64,000 bases of DNA, taken from Actinorugispora endophytica. GTDB lineage: Bacteria; Actinomycetota; Actinomycetes; Streptosporangiales; Streptosporangiaceae. The notes beneath the pieces are model-generated. The model had not been told where the DNA came from. It saw only the letters and a program-made list of their open reading frames with translations, and searched no databases. The DNA is taken from positions 287,938 through 351,937 of the forward strand of contig NZ_SNYN01000001.1 in assembly GCF_004363075.1 (NCBI RefSeq). Reading direction: 5' to 3'. The position numbers were made by a program, and so were the translations under genes. Of the stretch, positions 44,843 through 53,875 are shown piece after piece (position 1 is the first letter of the stretch; every line of letters starts with the position of its first letter).

Positions 44843-45204
44843 CCGGACACGACCGCGGCCGGCGTGAGACCCGAGGCGGTGTTGACCGCGGTGCGGGCGA
44901 TCACGGCGGCCGGCCGTCCCTGGAGGAGTTGAGAACGAAGGAGAAGCGGACGGTGAGGCTGACGACGAGGACGGCGTATACCGGAAACGACATCGCCGCG
45001 CCGCTGGACGCGCCTGACGCCCCCGCCCCGTGGTCCCCGCGCTTCGACCAGGTGCTGGACCTACTGGTGGAGGGGATCCGGATCAGCCCCGCCCGGGAGG
45101 GGCCCTGCCCCGGGGAACAGGTGGCGGGGAGGGCCCGGTCCGCGGGCGGCTACCGTCGTACCCGGCATTGTCGTCGGACACGGGGGGTGGCGGTGGAGGA
45201 CGGC
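44843..45204. other. Gap without a recognisable gene
   Basis: A 362-base stretch between rpmF and the sigma factor gene. The sigma factor frame stays open through most of it and gives a peptide with some protein-like composition (APWSPRFDQVLDLLVEGIRI), but with no family match that I recognise. No strong hairpin or repeat is seen. It should contain the sigma factor promoter. Confidence 0.5.
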
Positions 45205-46227
45205 GTGACGGCCGCGCCGGCCGACGACGGTGCGTTCGGCGCACTGCTCGAACGGCACCGGTGGGAGCTGCGGGTGCACTGCTACCGCATGCTGGGCTCG
45301 TACGACGACGCCGAGGACGTCGTCCAGGAGGCGTTCCTGCGGGCGTGGCGCGGACGGGAGACGTACGAGGGGCGGTCGACGTTCCGGGCCTGGCTGTACA
45401 GGATCGCGACCAACGCGTGCCTCGACCTGATCGACCGGGACAGGCGGCGGGCGTCCCCCCACCGGGTGCCGCCGCTGGTCGGGTCGGACGCGGCGACCGC
45501 GCCGCCCGCCGACGTCCCGTGGTTGCAGCCGGTCCCGGACCGGCTGCTGGAACCGGTCTCCCACGAGGCGGAGCCGGCCGCCGCGGCGGTCGCGCGGGAG
45601 ACGGTCGAACTGGCCTTCCTGGTGGCGATCCAGCAGCTGCCCGCCCGGCAGCGGGCGGTGCTGATCACCAGGGACGTTCTGGGCTGGCCCGCCGCCGAGA
45701 CCGCCGCACTGCTGGAGACCAGCGTGGCGTCGGTGAAGAGCGCGCTGCAACGGGCGCGGGCGACACTCAGGCGGCACCTGCCGCCGCGCCGGGACGAATG
45801 GGCGGCGTCCGGTGAGCCGGACGCGGGCGAGCGGGCGCTGCTGCGGCGCTACGTCGAGGCGCACCAGCGCGCCGACCTCGACGCGCTGGCCGGGCTGCTG
45901 GCCGAGGACGTACGGGTGACGATGCCGCCGCACCCGGCGTGGCTGGCCGGCCGGGACGCGCTGGTCGCCCTCACCGGGCAGGTCTTCGACCGGGGCTCGC
46001 CGCTGTACCACGGCCGCTGGCGCGGCGTGCCCACCAGGGCGAACCTGCAGCCCGCGGTCGCGTACTACGCGCAGTACCCGACAGCGGAGGAGACGAGGGA
46101 CCTGACCGGGGAGTACCGGGCGCAGGTGCTGGACGTGCTGCGGATCGACGGCGGCCGCGTCACCGCGATCACGTCGTTCGAGCCGCGCCGGTTCGAGGCG
46201 TTCGGCCTGCCCCTGGTCCTGCCGTGA
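45205..46227 (+). CDS. ECF sigma factor with SnoaL-like C-terminal domain
   Basis: A 340-residue sigma-70 family protein. Region 2 is CYRMLGSYDDAEDVVQEAFL... FRAWLYRIATNACLD. Region 4 is LPARQRAVLITRDVLGWPAA and ETSVASVKSALQRARATLRR. A SnoaL-like domain of about 130 residues follows (LLRRYVEAHQRADLDALAGL...), typical of anti-sigma-independent ECF groups (SigX5/SigJ/ECF41-like). Several GTGs are possible; 45205 is chosen because GGAGGA lies four bases upstream. It precedes an alpha/beta hydrolase it may control. Confidence 0.9.
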   Translation: MTAAPADDGAFGALLERHRWELRVHCYRMLGSYDDAEDVVQEAFLRAWRGRETYEGRSTFRAWLYRIATNACLDLIDRDRRRASPHRVPPLVGSDAATAPPADVPWLQPVPDRLLEPVSHEAEPAAAAVARETVELAFLVAIQQLPARQRAVLITRDVLGWPAAETAALLETSVASVKSALQRARATLRRHLPPRRDEWAASGEPDAGERALLRRYVEAHQRADLDALAGLLAEDVRVTMPPHPAWLAGRDALVALTGQVFDRGSPLYHGRWRGVPTRANLQPAVAYYAQYPTAEETRDLTGEYRAQVLDVLRIDGGRVTAITSFEPRRFEAFGLPLVLP

Positions 46228-46338
46228 GCGGCGGCGCACGCCGTTCGTGACCGATCGCCGCGGGAGCGATTCCTTTTCCGGCCGACCGCCGTCACACAGT
46301 CGACAGTACGGCGGAACATCCGAAACGGAGCAGCACCC

Positions 46339-47175
46339 ATGCCCATGACCGGTAAGAAGGAAGCCCCGGTGGAATCGACGGTCGTCTCCGGGGACGGGAC
46401 GCGGATCGCGTACGAGCGCGTCGGCGAGGGGCGCCCGGTGATCCTGGTCTCCTCCGCGCTCGCCGACCGCAGGGACGCCGGGAAGCTCGCCCGGCTGCTC
46501 GCGCGGCGGTTCACCGTGGTCAACTACGACCGCCGCGGCCGGGGCTCGAGCGGGGACGGGGCGGTCTACGCGGTGGACCGCGAGATCGAGGACATCGCGG
46601 CGCTGATCGACCAGGTCGGCGGCTCGGCTTCGCTGTTCGGCAGCTCGTCCGGCGCGGTGCTCGCCCTGCGGGCCGCCGCGGCCGGGCTGGCCGTCGAGCG
46701 GCTCGCGCTCCACGAGCCGCCGTTCTCGGTCGACGCCGACGGCTTCGGACCGCCGGAGGGCTTCGCGTCGCGCGTCGACACGCTGCTGGCCGGCGGCAGG
46801 CGCGGCGACGCGGTGAAGGACTTCATGACCGAGGCGCAGGGCATGCCCGCGTTCATGGTGGGCGCGATGCGGCTGCTGCCGGGGGTGTGGTCGGGCCTCA
46901 CCGCCCTGGCGCACACCCTTCCCTACGACATCGCGGTCATGGGCGACACCCAGCGCGGCGGGCCGCTGGACGCGGACGAGTGGTCGGCGGCGGCGTCACC
47001 GACGCTGGTGCTGACCGGCGGCGCGAGCCCGGCCGGTTTCCACAGCGCCGCCAGGGCCCTGACCGGGGTGCTGCCCGCCGCCGAGCACCGGACCCTCCCA
47101 GGTCTGAACCACGGCGCGGTGGCCATGGCGCCGAAGAGGCTCGCGCCCGTCCTCGCGGAGTTCCTCGACGGCTGA
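46339..47175 (+). CDS. Alpha/beta hydrolase
   Basis: A 278-residue hydrolase. The nucleophile elbow is LFGSSSGAVLAL, the oxyanion region GRPVILVSSALADRR, and the histidine LPGLNHGAVAM. The YDRRGRGSSGDG block is common in this subfamily, often annotated as esterase or peroxidase-like. It starts at the ATG at 46339 with CGGAG upstream, 111 bases behind the sigma gene. Confidence 0.9.
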   Translation: MPMTGKKEAPVESTVVSGDGTRIAYERVGEGRPVILVSSALADRRDAGKLARLLARRFTVVNYDRRGRGSSGDGAVYAVDREIEDIAALIDQVGGSASLFGSSSGAVLALRAAAAGLAVERLALHEPPFSVDADGFGPPEGFASRVDTLLAGGRRGDAVKDFMTEAQGMPAFMVGAMRLLPGVWSGLTALAHTLPYDIAVMGDTQRGGPLDADEWSAAASPTLVLTGGASPAGFHSAARALTGVLPAAEHRTLPGLNHGAVAMAPKRLAPVLAEFLDG

Positions 47176-47254
47176 GCCCCGGCGGGGACCGCGCGGGAAG
47201 CGGCCGCCGCGGCCCCGGGCGCGGCGGGCTTCCCGTGTCCCGGGGTCCGGCGGG

Positions 47255-49432
47255 TCAGACGCCTCGGAAGCGGTCGGTGCAGACGTTCTCGGACGGGGCC
47301 ACCTCGTCCACGCTGACGACGGCGACGACGGTGAAGCAGTAGTCGAACGCCGGGTTCAACCCGCTGATCTCCATCCTGGTGGTCATCGGCTCCCCCTGGG
47401 CCAGGGTTCCCGGAGCCGTACCGACCGGACCACCGACCACGTGGTAGGACGCCCGGCCCTGGGAGTTGTCGGTCCAGGCCAGGGTGAGCGTCTCCTGGTC
47501 GTCGGCGACGATCCGCACCTCCGTGGGCGTCCACCGGGGGTTCTGGGACGCCTCCGAGGGCAGCGTCGCCAGAGAGGGCGGCGCGGTCGGCGCGGTCGGC
47601 GCGGCCGGTCCGCTTCCGCCCCCCGGCAGCACCAACCAGGCCGTCACCAGTGCCACCGTGCCGACCACGGCGATCACGATGCTCGCCGCCAGGGTCGCGG
47701 CGACCACCATGCGGCCGAACCCGGAGCGCTCCCCGGTGTCGGCGGCCGCGCGCGGGGCGCCCGCCCCGGCGTCGGGGTCCTTCGCGACGCGCTCGACGGC
47801 GGGGGCCGCGTGCGGCTTCCCCCTTCCGGTTCGGCCCGCGTCCGGAACCGCCGCGAAGAGAGCCTCCCCGACAGGGTCCGGCGCCGCCGCCCGGGTCCGC
47901 GCGGCGGTCCCGAACGGCGCGGTCAGCGGGCGCGCGACGCCGTCCGGCTCCCGCACCGAAACCGGGGCCCCGCTGTCCGCCCCCTCCGAGGCGGCTCCGG
48001 TCTCCCGCTCCGGCTCGACCGCCGCCGACGTCTCCGCCGCCTCCACGTGGTCGCGTTCCGCCTCGGAAGGCCCGTCGGGAGCGGCCTGGGAGCCGTCCGC
48101 CGCCTCGGAGGCCGCTTCCTCCTCCGGCTCGGCGGTCCGCGTCCCGGCGGGCACCGGGGACGTCGGGGACGCCGCCGGTTCCGGGGCGGGGGCGACCGGC
48201 TGCTCCTCCGGCCTCTGCTCCGGAGGCTCCACCGGCCCCGGCTCGGGCTCCGGTTCCGGCTCGGGCTCCGGCGCGGCCGGTTCAGGAGCGACAGGTTCCG
48301 GTTCGGTGGACTCCAGTCCGACCGGCTCGGGCTCCGGTTCCGGCTCGGGCTCCGGCGCGTCCAGGGGTTCCGGCACGTCCGGCTCGACAACGACCGGCTC
48401 CGGCTCCGGCACGACGGTGTCACCCGGGAGACCAGACCGGGCGCCGGTCCACGCCTCCTCCACCACGTCGTCCCGCACCGGCCCCGGCGCGTCCAGGGGT
48501 TCCGGCACGTCCGGCTCGACAACGACCGGCTCCGGCTCCGGCTCCGGCACGACGGTGTCACCCGGGAAGCCGGACCCAGCGCCGGTCCACGCCTCCTCCT
48601 CCACCACGTCGTCCCGCACCGGGTCCGGAGGCTCCGGGGCCGCCGGTAGCCCGGTGGACGCCACCGGTCCGGGCCGGTCCGGGGCGTCGTCCTCCGACAT
48701 GCCGTCGCGGACCGCGGCCAGGGCCGAGGCGAACGCGCGGGCGTCGGGGTAGCGGTCCGCCGGCACCCGCGCCATGGCGACGCGGAGCACCCGGTCGAGC
48801 CCGCGCGGCAGACCCGTCCGGGGCGCGCCGGGCCCCTCGGAACCGGCCACGCGCTCCCGGTACGCCTCGAAGGAGACGTACTCCCCCGGGGCGCGCGAGT
48901 AGGGCGCGCGCCCCGCGAGCAGGGTCCACAGGGTCGACGCCAGGCGGTAGACGTCCGACCTCGGCGTGGCCCGCCCTCCGTCGAACGCCTCGGGCGGCAG
49001 GTGCTCCACGCTCTCCCTGCCGAGGACCAGCGGGGAGAACGCGTCTCCCGCCGACAGCGCCGGACCGCGGGTCGCGGCGAGTTCCGCGCCCGGACCCCGC
49101 ATGAGCAGCGTCCGGGGGCTGATGAGGTCGTGCGCCATCCCGGCCTCGTGTAGCGGCTCCAGCTCGGCCGCGACCTCGAGCCCGACCTCCACGACGTGGT
49201 CGGCCGCCAACGCGCCCTCGCGCCCCAGCAGCACGGCGTAGGAGTCCGGCGGCTCCTCCCCGACGACCGAGTACGGCGCGTCGGGGTCCTGGGCGCCGCG
49301 CGGGACGCGGACCAGCACCGCCGCCCCGGTCCGCTCCGCCCGCGCGTGGAACAGGCCCGGCCGCCCTGTCGTCACCGCCCCGGTGATCCTGTGTCCCGGC
49401 ACGTCCGGGGTGTGCTCACCGGCCGTCATCAC
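47255..49432 (-). CDS. Kinase-like membrane protein (pseudokinase) with C-terminal FN3 domain
   Basis: 725 residues (GTG at 49432, or ATG three bases on). Residues about 10-260 have a Ser/Thr-kinase-like fold, with DVYRLASTLWTLLAGRAPYS matching the F-helix region. Key residues are lost: the VAIK lysine position reads VLVRVPRG, the HRDxKxxN loop reads AHDLISPRT, and no DFG is found (ATRGPALS). A long Pro/Glu linker with a 44-residue tandem repeat follows, then a membrane helix (VVAATLAASIVIAVVGTVAL) and an external FN3 domain (about 635-725). It is the last gene of the MoxR operon and is probably a scaffold rather than an enzyme. Confidence 0.85.
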   Translation of the reverse strand: MMTAGEHTPDVPGHRITGAVTTGRPGLFHARAERTGAAVLVRVPRGAQDPDAPYSVVGEEPPDSYAVLLGREGALAADHVVEVGLEVAAELEPLHEAGMAHDLISPRTLLMRGPGAELAATRGPALSAGDAFSPLVLGRESVEHLPPEAFDGGRATPRSDVYRLASTLWTLLAGRAPYSRAPGEYVSFEAYRERVAGSEGPGAPRTGLPRGLDRVLRVAMARVPADRYPDARAFASALAAVRDGMSEDDAPDRPGPVASTGLPAAPEPPDPVRDDVVEEEAWTGAGSGFPGDTVVPEPEPEPVVVEPDVPEPLDAPGPVRDDVVEEAWTGARSGLPGDTVVPEPEPVVVEPDVPEPLDAPEPEPEPEPEPVGLESTEPEPVAPEPAAPEPEPEPEPEPGPVEPPEQRPEEQPVAPAPEPAASPTSPVPAGTRTAEPEEEAASEAADGSQAAPDGPSEAERDHVEAAETSAAVEPERETGAASEGADSGAPVSVREPDGVARPLTAPFGTAARTRAAAPDPVGEALFAAVPDAGRTGRGKPHAAPAVERVAKDPDAGAGAPRAAADTGERSGFGRMVVAATLAASIVIAVVGTVALVTAWLVLPGGGSGPAAPTAPTAPPSLATLPSEASQNPRWTPTEVRIVADDQETLTLAWTDNSQGRASYHVVGGPVGTAPGTLAQGEPMTTRMEISGLNPAFDYCFTVVAVVSVDEVAPSENVCTDRFRGV
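48357..48624. repeat. Two 132-base tandem units inside the pseudokinase linker
   Basis: Units start at 48357 and 48489 and are nearly identical, with a 6-base and a 3-base insertion in the second. Each encodes VRDDVVEE(E)AWTG... GDTVVPEPEP and VVVEPDVPEPLDAP. In-frame expansion of this kind changes the length of the intracellular spacer without breaking the protein. Confidence 0.88.
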
Positions 49433-49447
49433 GTGCCCCTCCGAGTT

Positions 49448-51673
49448 CTATGGTGCCCGCCAGAACAGCGGGCGCGGATCCAGCCACCAGCTCCACCGCC
49501 GCCACCGGCTCTGGCCCCCGCGCAGGTCTCGCACGTAGGAACGCACCTCCTCCACGGCGCGTTCCGCCCCCTGGCCCGTCACGCTCCCCGCGGTCCCGAA
49601 GGCCATCGCGTTGACGGACCGGTGCAGGAAGCGCAGGCGGCGCGTGCCGCCCTGGGTCGGGTCGGCGTGCGCCGCGGCCCTGACCACGTCGGTCACCGTG
49701 GAGCCGCTGCGCGGATTGGAACCGGTCAGGCGCAGGGCCTCGCGCAATTCGCGCCACGCGCCCAGCACCGCGTCGACGTCCGGCCGCCCCGCGGCCAGCC
49801 GCCGCCTGGAGCGGCCCACGCGCAGCAGGACCACGAGCAGTGTCCCCGACGCGGCGACGGCCGCCGCCCCCAGCGCCGCCCAGAGCGGGGCGCGCCCGGT
49901 CTCCTCGGAAGGAGCGGGGGCCGCGTTCTCGCCCGGTTCGCCGCCCGGCCGGTCCGGGACGGCTCCCGTGCCGTCGTCCGCACCTGCGGCCGCGCCGGAC
50001 TCCTCGGGGTCCCCGCCCGGCTCGCGCCCTCCGGGGGTGACGTCGAAGGGGACCCATCCGGCGCCCTCGAAGTAGACCTCGCCCCACGCGATGGCGTCAC
50101 CGGTGGTCACGGTGTACTCCCCCTCGGTCTCCTGCGAGCCGGAGTCGAACCCGATGACGACCCGGCTCGGCAGCCCGGCGGCGCGGGCGAGCACCGCGAA
50201 GGCGCTGGCGAACTGCTCGGAGGTCCCGCCACCGCCCTGCTGCCCCGGTTCCACCAGAAACCGGCCGAGGTCGGCGAGGCCGTGCCCGCTGGGCGCCCGC
50301 GGATCGAACGTGTAGCTGGTCCGCAGGTAGCGCGCCAACCGCACCGCGTGCTCGTAGGGGGACCCCTCGGCTGTCGCCTGGTCGACGACCGCCCCGACCT
50401 GCGGAGGCGTCTCGGCGGGCAGGTAGCGGTAGCGGTCGAACCGGTCGTCGGCGGGGGGCCGCAGATCCGTCAGCTCCTCGGGCCGCCAGTGCGCCACGTC
50501 CCCGCTCACGGTGTAGCTCGCTCCCGATGCCTCCCCGTCGAGCAGGACCGCGGTGCCCGAAGCGGGGTCGAAGCCCGCGCCCGCGGCGCCGAGCGACCTC
50601 GGCGAGCCGACGACGGGCAGCCAGGGGCCGGGAAGCCCCTCCACCTCCACCTCGGCCTCCTGCCGGGTGGCGTGCGGGGGCTCCGGATCGGGAGCGGGCA
50701 GCAGCCGCCCCGCGGCGGGGTAGCGGCTCTCGGGCAGCCAGGTGGTGCCGGTGAAGTCCGCCAGCGCCACCCACCGGAGCTGGTTCGCGCGGTCGCCGCG
50801 CACGGTCATGAGCACGGTCTCGGGGTTCGCCGCCCAGGTCGGCAGGTAGCCGAGCGGGTTGAGCGCCACCTGCGCGGCGGCCTGCGGCCGGCCGCCGGGC
50901 CTCGGGTCGTAGGGCTCGGCCCGCCACCCCGCCAGGGCGGTCGGCGCGGCCACCGCGACGGCGGCGCAGACCGCCACGCATCCCAGCAGCCGGACGGCCC
51001 ACCGGCGCCCGTTCCCGGGCTCGCCGCGCCGCCTGCCGTCCACCCGGACGCCGCCGACGAGCGCGGTCGGCGCGGCCCGTTTCCCGGCCGACAGCACGAG
51101 CAGCACGGCGGCCGAGCACGCCAGCAGGCAGGCCGGCCAGAGGGCCGCGCCCCCGCCCAGCGCGGTGGCGCCGACCAGCAGCAGCGTCCCCGGGAGCAGG
51201 GCGGGGAGCGCGCGGCCGGACCGCCACGCCAGGGCGCCCGCCGCGCCCCCCAGCCAGACCGCCAGGGCCGGGAACAGCAGCGTGTCCACCATGACCGGGA
51301 CCGGCGAGGGGCTGTCCAGGAGGCGGCTTCCCGCTCTCGGGAGCGCGTCGAGCACGTCGGCGAGCGGCGCGCCGCGTCCGCCGGGCGCCCACGCGGCGAG
51401 CGCGAGCGCTCCCGCGAGCGCCGCCGGCAGGCCCGCGAGCAGCGCGGCGGCGGGGGGCAGCCTCCGGTTCAGGAGCATCGTCAGCGGCACGCTCGCCACC
51501 GCCCACAGCGCCAGGACGGCGCCCGCGCCGAACGGCGAGGCGTAGGCGGGGGCCGCGGCGAACCCGCTGGCGGCGGTCCCCGCCGCCAGCGCGGCCCCGG
51601 CGACCAGGGGCAGCGCCCGGGGGGCGCCCGCCGGGCCGGGGGGCGCCGCGTCCTCGGAGCGCTTCAGGATCAT
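49448..51673 (-). CDS. Transglutaminase-like membrane protein (TgpA/DUF3488 type), catalytic residues lost
   Basis: 741 residues. The N-terminal third has six or so membrane helices, the middle an external transglutaminase-like domain, then another helix (ALGAAAVAASGTLLVVLLRV) and a DUF4129-like tail. The catalytic cysteine site reads GGTSEQFASAF where active members have CEQFA/CEHFA. The histidine site reads DAIAWGEVYF instead of HAW. The aspartate (PFDVTPG) remains. So two of the three catalytic residues appear replaced and the domain is probably inactive. The ATG overlaps the DUF58 stop by four bases (ATGA). Confidence 0.87.
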   Translation of the reverse strand: MILKRSEDAAPPGPAGAPRALPLVAGAALAAGTAASGFAAAPAYASPFGAGAVLALWAVASVPLTMLLNRRLPPAAALLAGLPAALAGALALAAWAPGGRGAPLADVLDALPRAGSRLLDSPSPVPVMVDTLLFPALAVWLGGAAGALAWRSGRALPALLPGTLLLVGATALGGGAALWPACLLACSAAVLLVLSAGKRAAPTALVGGVRVDGRRRGEPGNGRRWAVRLLGCVAVCAAVAVAAPTALAGWRAEPYDPRPGGRPQAAAQVALNPLGYLPTWAANPETVLMTVRGDRANQLRWVALADFTGTTWLPESRYPAAGRLLPAPDPEPPHATRQEAEVEVEGLPGPWLPVVGSPRSLGAAGAGFDPASGTAVLLDGEASGASYTVSGDVAHWRPEELTDLRPPADDRFDRYRYLPAETPPQVGAVVDQATAEGSPYEHAVRLARYLRTSYTFDPRAPSGHGLADLGRFLVEPGQQGGGGTSEQFASAFAVLARAAGLPSRVVIGFDSGSQETEGEYTVTTGDAIAWGEVYFEGAGWVPFDVTPGGREPGGDPEESGAAAGADDGTGAVPDRPGGEPGENAAPAPSEETGRAPLWAALGAAAVAASGTLLVVLLRVGRSRRRLAAGRPDVDAVLGAWRELREALRLTGSNPRSGSTVTDVVRAAAHADPTQGGTRRLRFLHRSVNAMAFGTAGSVTGQGAERAVEEVRSYVRDLRGGQSRWRRWSWWLDPRPLFWRAP

Positions 51674-52812
51674 CGTCTCCACGGCGCCTCGTCCCACGCG
51701 TCCCCGAACTCCGCGGCGCCGGTCGCCGCCACCAGGGCGACCCCCGGCACCTCCCCGGGTCGGGGATCCGGTCCCACGGCCGCCGCCACCAGCTCCGAGC
51801 CCCTGCCGCGCAGCTCGGCGAACACCCGGAGGTCGGACTCGCCCAGGGCGTCGCTGACGAGCACCACCGTCCCGCCGCCGGCGCGGACCCGCAGGTCCCG
51901 CAGCGCGGCCGCCAGGTCCGCCCCCGGGACGGGGTCGGCGGCGGCCAGCAGGTCGAGCATCGCCGGAAGCCCCGCGCGGTCGTCCACGATCGGACCGCTG
52001 GCCAGCACGAGCGCGCAGGGCATCCGGGAGAGCACGGCGGTCGCCGCGACGCAGGCCGCGGCTTCGGCCGTCGCGTCGAGCCGCTCCCGTCCGCCGACGG
52101 CGCGGTCGTCGAGCAGCACGGTCAGCCGCGCGTCGGAGGTGTCGGCGTACACGCGCGTCAGGAGCCGGCCGGTGCGGGCCGTGCTGCGCCAGTGGATGTG
52201 GCGGATGTCGTCGCCCGGAGCGTAGTCGCGCAGCGTCCGGAAGGTGAGGGTGCCGGCGCGCCCGCTGCCGAGAGTGCTGTCGGGCGCGCTCGCTCGCCCT
52301 GCGGGCAGCGTGCGCAACCGCCGCCAGCGGGGGTGCACGCAGACGCGGTCCGCGGGCCCGTGCTCCGCGCCCGCGGCCGCCAGGCCCAGGACGTCGGTCC
52401 GCTCCACGCGCACCGGGCCGAGTTCGACGACGCCCCGCCGGGACGGCTCCAGACGGTACGCGGCCCCCGGCCGACCGCTGCCGGAGGAGGAGGCGGGGGC
52501 GAGCGTGATCCTCCGCTCCTCGCCCGTCGCGGCCACGCGCTCGCGCAGCACGACGGGCCCCAGCCGCCCCGCGCCCTCCACGGACAGGCGCACCGTGACG
52601 GCGCCGCCCGCGCCCACGCGCCTGACGGGGACCGTCCGCCGCACCGCGGCCCGCGAGGGGCGGCCCCACAGCACGAACAGGGACGCCCCGGCGACGGCGA
52701 GGACCGCGAGCGCGCCCAGCAGCGCCACGCCGCGATACCCCAGGAGCACCCCGAGGACGCACAGCGCCAGCCCGGCCCCGGCGACCTGGAACCCCCGTGC
52801 CGTCGGCATCAT
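51670..52812 (-). CDS. DUF58-domain membrane protein
   Basis: 380 residues. Two N-terminal helices (GFQVAGAGLALCVLGVLLGY, GALAVLAVAGASLFVLWG) are followed by a cytoplasmic von-Willebrand-like DUF58 domain with the signature RTLRDYAPGDDIRHIHWRST. DUF58 proteins accompany MoxR ATPases in assembly or quality-control complexes. It is translationally coupled to the transglutaminase-like gene. Confidence 0.92.
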   Translation of the reverse strand: MMPTARGFQVAGAGLALCVLGVLLGYRGVALLGALAVLAVAGASLFVLWGRPSRAAVRRTVPVRRVGAGGAVTVRLSVEGAGRLGPVVLRERVAATGEERRITLAPASSSGSGRPGAAYRLEPSRRGVVELGPVRVERTDVLGLAAAGAEHGPADRVCVHPRWRRLRTLPAGRASAPDSTLGSGRAGTLTFRTLRDYAPGDDIRHIHWRSTARTGRLLTRVYADTSDARLTVLLDDRAVGGRERLDATAEAAACVAATAVLSRMPCALVLASGPIVDDRAGLPAMLDLLAAADPVPGADLAAALRDLRVRAGGGTVVLVSDALGESDLRVFAELRGRGSELVAAAVGPDPRPGEVPGVALVAATGAAEFGDAWDEAPWRR

Positions 52813-52852
52813 GCTCCCCGGGCCGCGCGGGGCGCCGCCGACGCGGACCGCA

Positions 52853-53872
52853 TCAGCGGTTCACCGCCTGCTCGGGCTGCGGCGCCGCGACCCCGGCGAG
52901 GACCTCGTCGAGCACGTCGAGCTCCGACCGCCCGCTCACCAGCGCCTCGGGCGTGAGGACCAGGCGGTGCGCCCAGACCGGGGCCGCGAGGCGCTGCACG
53001 TCCTCGGGGATGACGTAGGTGCGCCCGCGCGCGACCGCGTACGCGCGCGCGGCGCCCGCGAGCGCCGCGGTGGCCCGGGGGGAGAGCCCGAGTCGCAGCC
53101 GGGAGTGGCCGCGGGTGGACTCCGCGATCGCGCGGATGTAGCCGTAGACGCTGTCGGCCACGTGGACCCGCCCCGCCGCCGCGCGGACGCGGGCGAGGTC
53201 CTGGGCGTCGGCGGCCCCGTTCAGGGTCTCGGGCTCCGGCAGGCCGGTGCTCCGCATGATCGCGAACTCCGCCTCGCTGTCGGGGTAGCCCAGGGACAGC
53301 CGCATCAGGAACCGGTCGAGCTGCGCCTCGGGCAACCGGTACGTCCCGTCGAGCTCCACCGGGTTCTGGGTCGCGACAATGAGGAAGGGGTCGGGGACGA
53401 CGTAGCGCACCCCGTCGACGGTGACGAGCCCCTCCTCCATCACCTCCAGCAGCGCCGCCTGCGTCTTGGGCGCCGCGCGGTTGATCTCGTCGGCGACCAC
53501 GACGTTGGCGAAGACCGGACCGGCGTGGAAGTCGAACTCCCGCGTCGCCTGGTTGAAGACGTTCACTCCGGTGAGGTCCGACGGCAGCAGGTCGGGGGTG
53601 AACTGCACGCGCCGGTGGTCGCCGCCGACGCACGCGGCGAGGGCCCGCGCCAGGCGCGTCTTGCCCACCCCCGGCACGTCCTCGATGAGGATGTGCCCCT
53701 GGCACAGCATCGCCACCAGCGCCAGGCGCGCGGTCTCGGCCGTGCCGACGACGGTCGATCCGATGGCGGCGGTGAGGCCGTCGATCACGGCGGCGTGGTC
53801 GCCCGCCTCCGCCGGGGACAGGGGACGCGCCCGCCCCTCTTCGCCGTCACCGTTGGTGTTCATGGTCGTCAC
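52853..53872 (-). CDS. MoxR-family AAA+ ATPase
   Basis: 339 residues. Walker A is DVPGVGKTRLAR (GVGKT at 68-72), Walker B VVVADEINRAAPKTQAALLE, sensor 1 LIVATQNPVE, and the family block YRLPEAQLDRFLMRL. All nucleotide-binding residues are intact, so it is the one clearly active enzyme in the operon. It starts at the GTG at 53872, or the ATG at 53863, three bases past the FN3-protein stop. It probably works on DUF58 and the transglutaminase-like protein as a chaperone-like motor. Confidence 0.94.
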   Translation of the reverse strand: MTTMNTNGDGEEGRARPLSPAEAGDHAAVIDGLTAAIGSTVVGTAETARLALVAMLCQGHILIEDVPGVGKTRLARALAACVGGDHRRVQFTPDLLPSDLTGVNVFNQATREFDFHAGPVFANVVVADEINRAAPKTQAALLEVMEEGLVTVDGVRYVVPDPFLIVATQNPVELDGTYRLPEAQLDRFLMRLSLGYPDSEAEFAIMRSTGLPEPETLNGAADAQDLARVRAAAGRVHVADSVYGYIRAIAESTRGHSRLRLGLSPRATAALAGAARAYAVARGRTYVIPEDVQRLAAPVWAHRLVLTPEALVSGRSELDVLDEVLAGVAAPQPEQAVNR

Positions 53873-53875
53873 TGG

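Noticed and set aside
44929-45204. N-terminal extension of the ECF sigma factor
   Set aside because: Sigma region 2 starts normally from the GTG at 45205, which has an ideal GGAGGA site; the extension has no recognisable domain.
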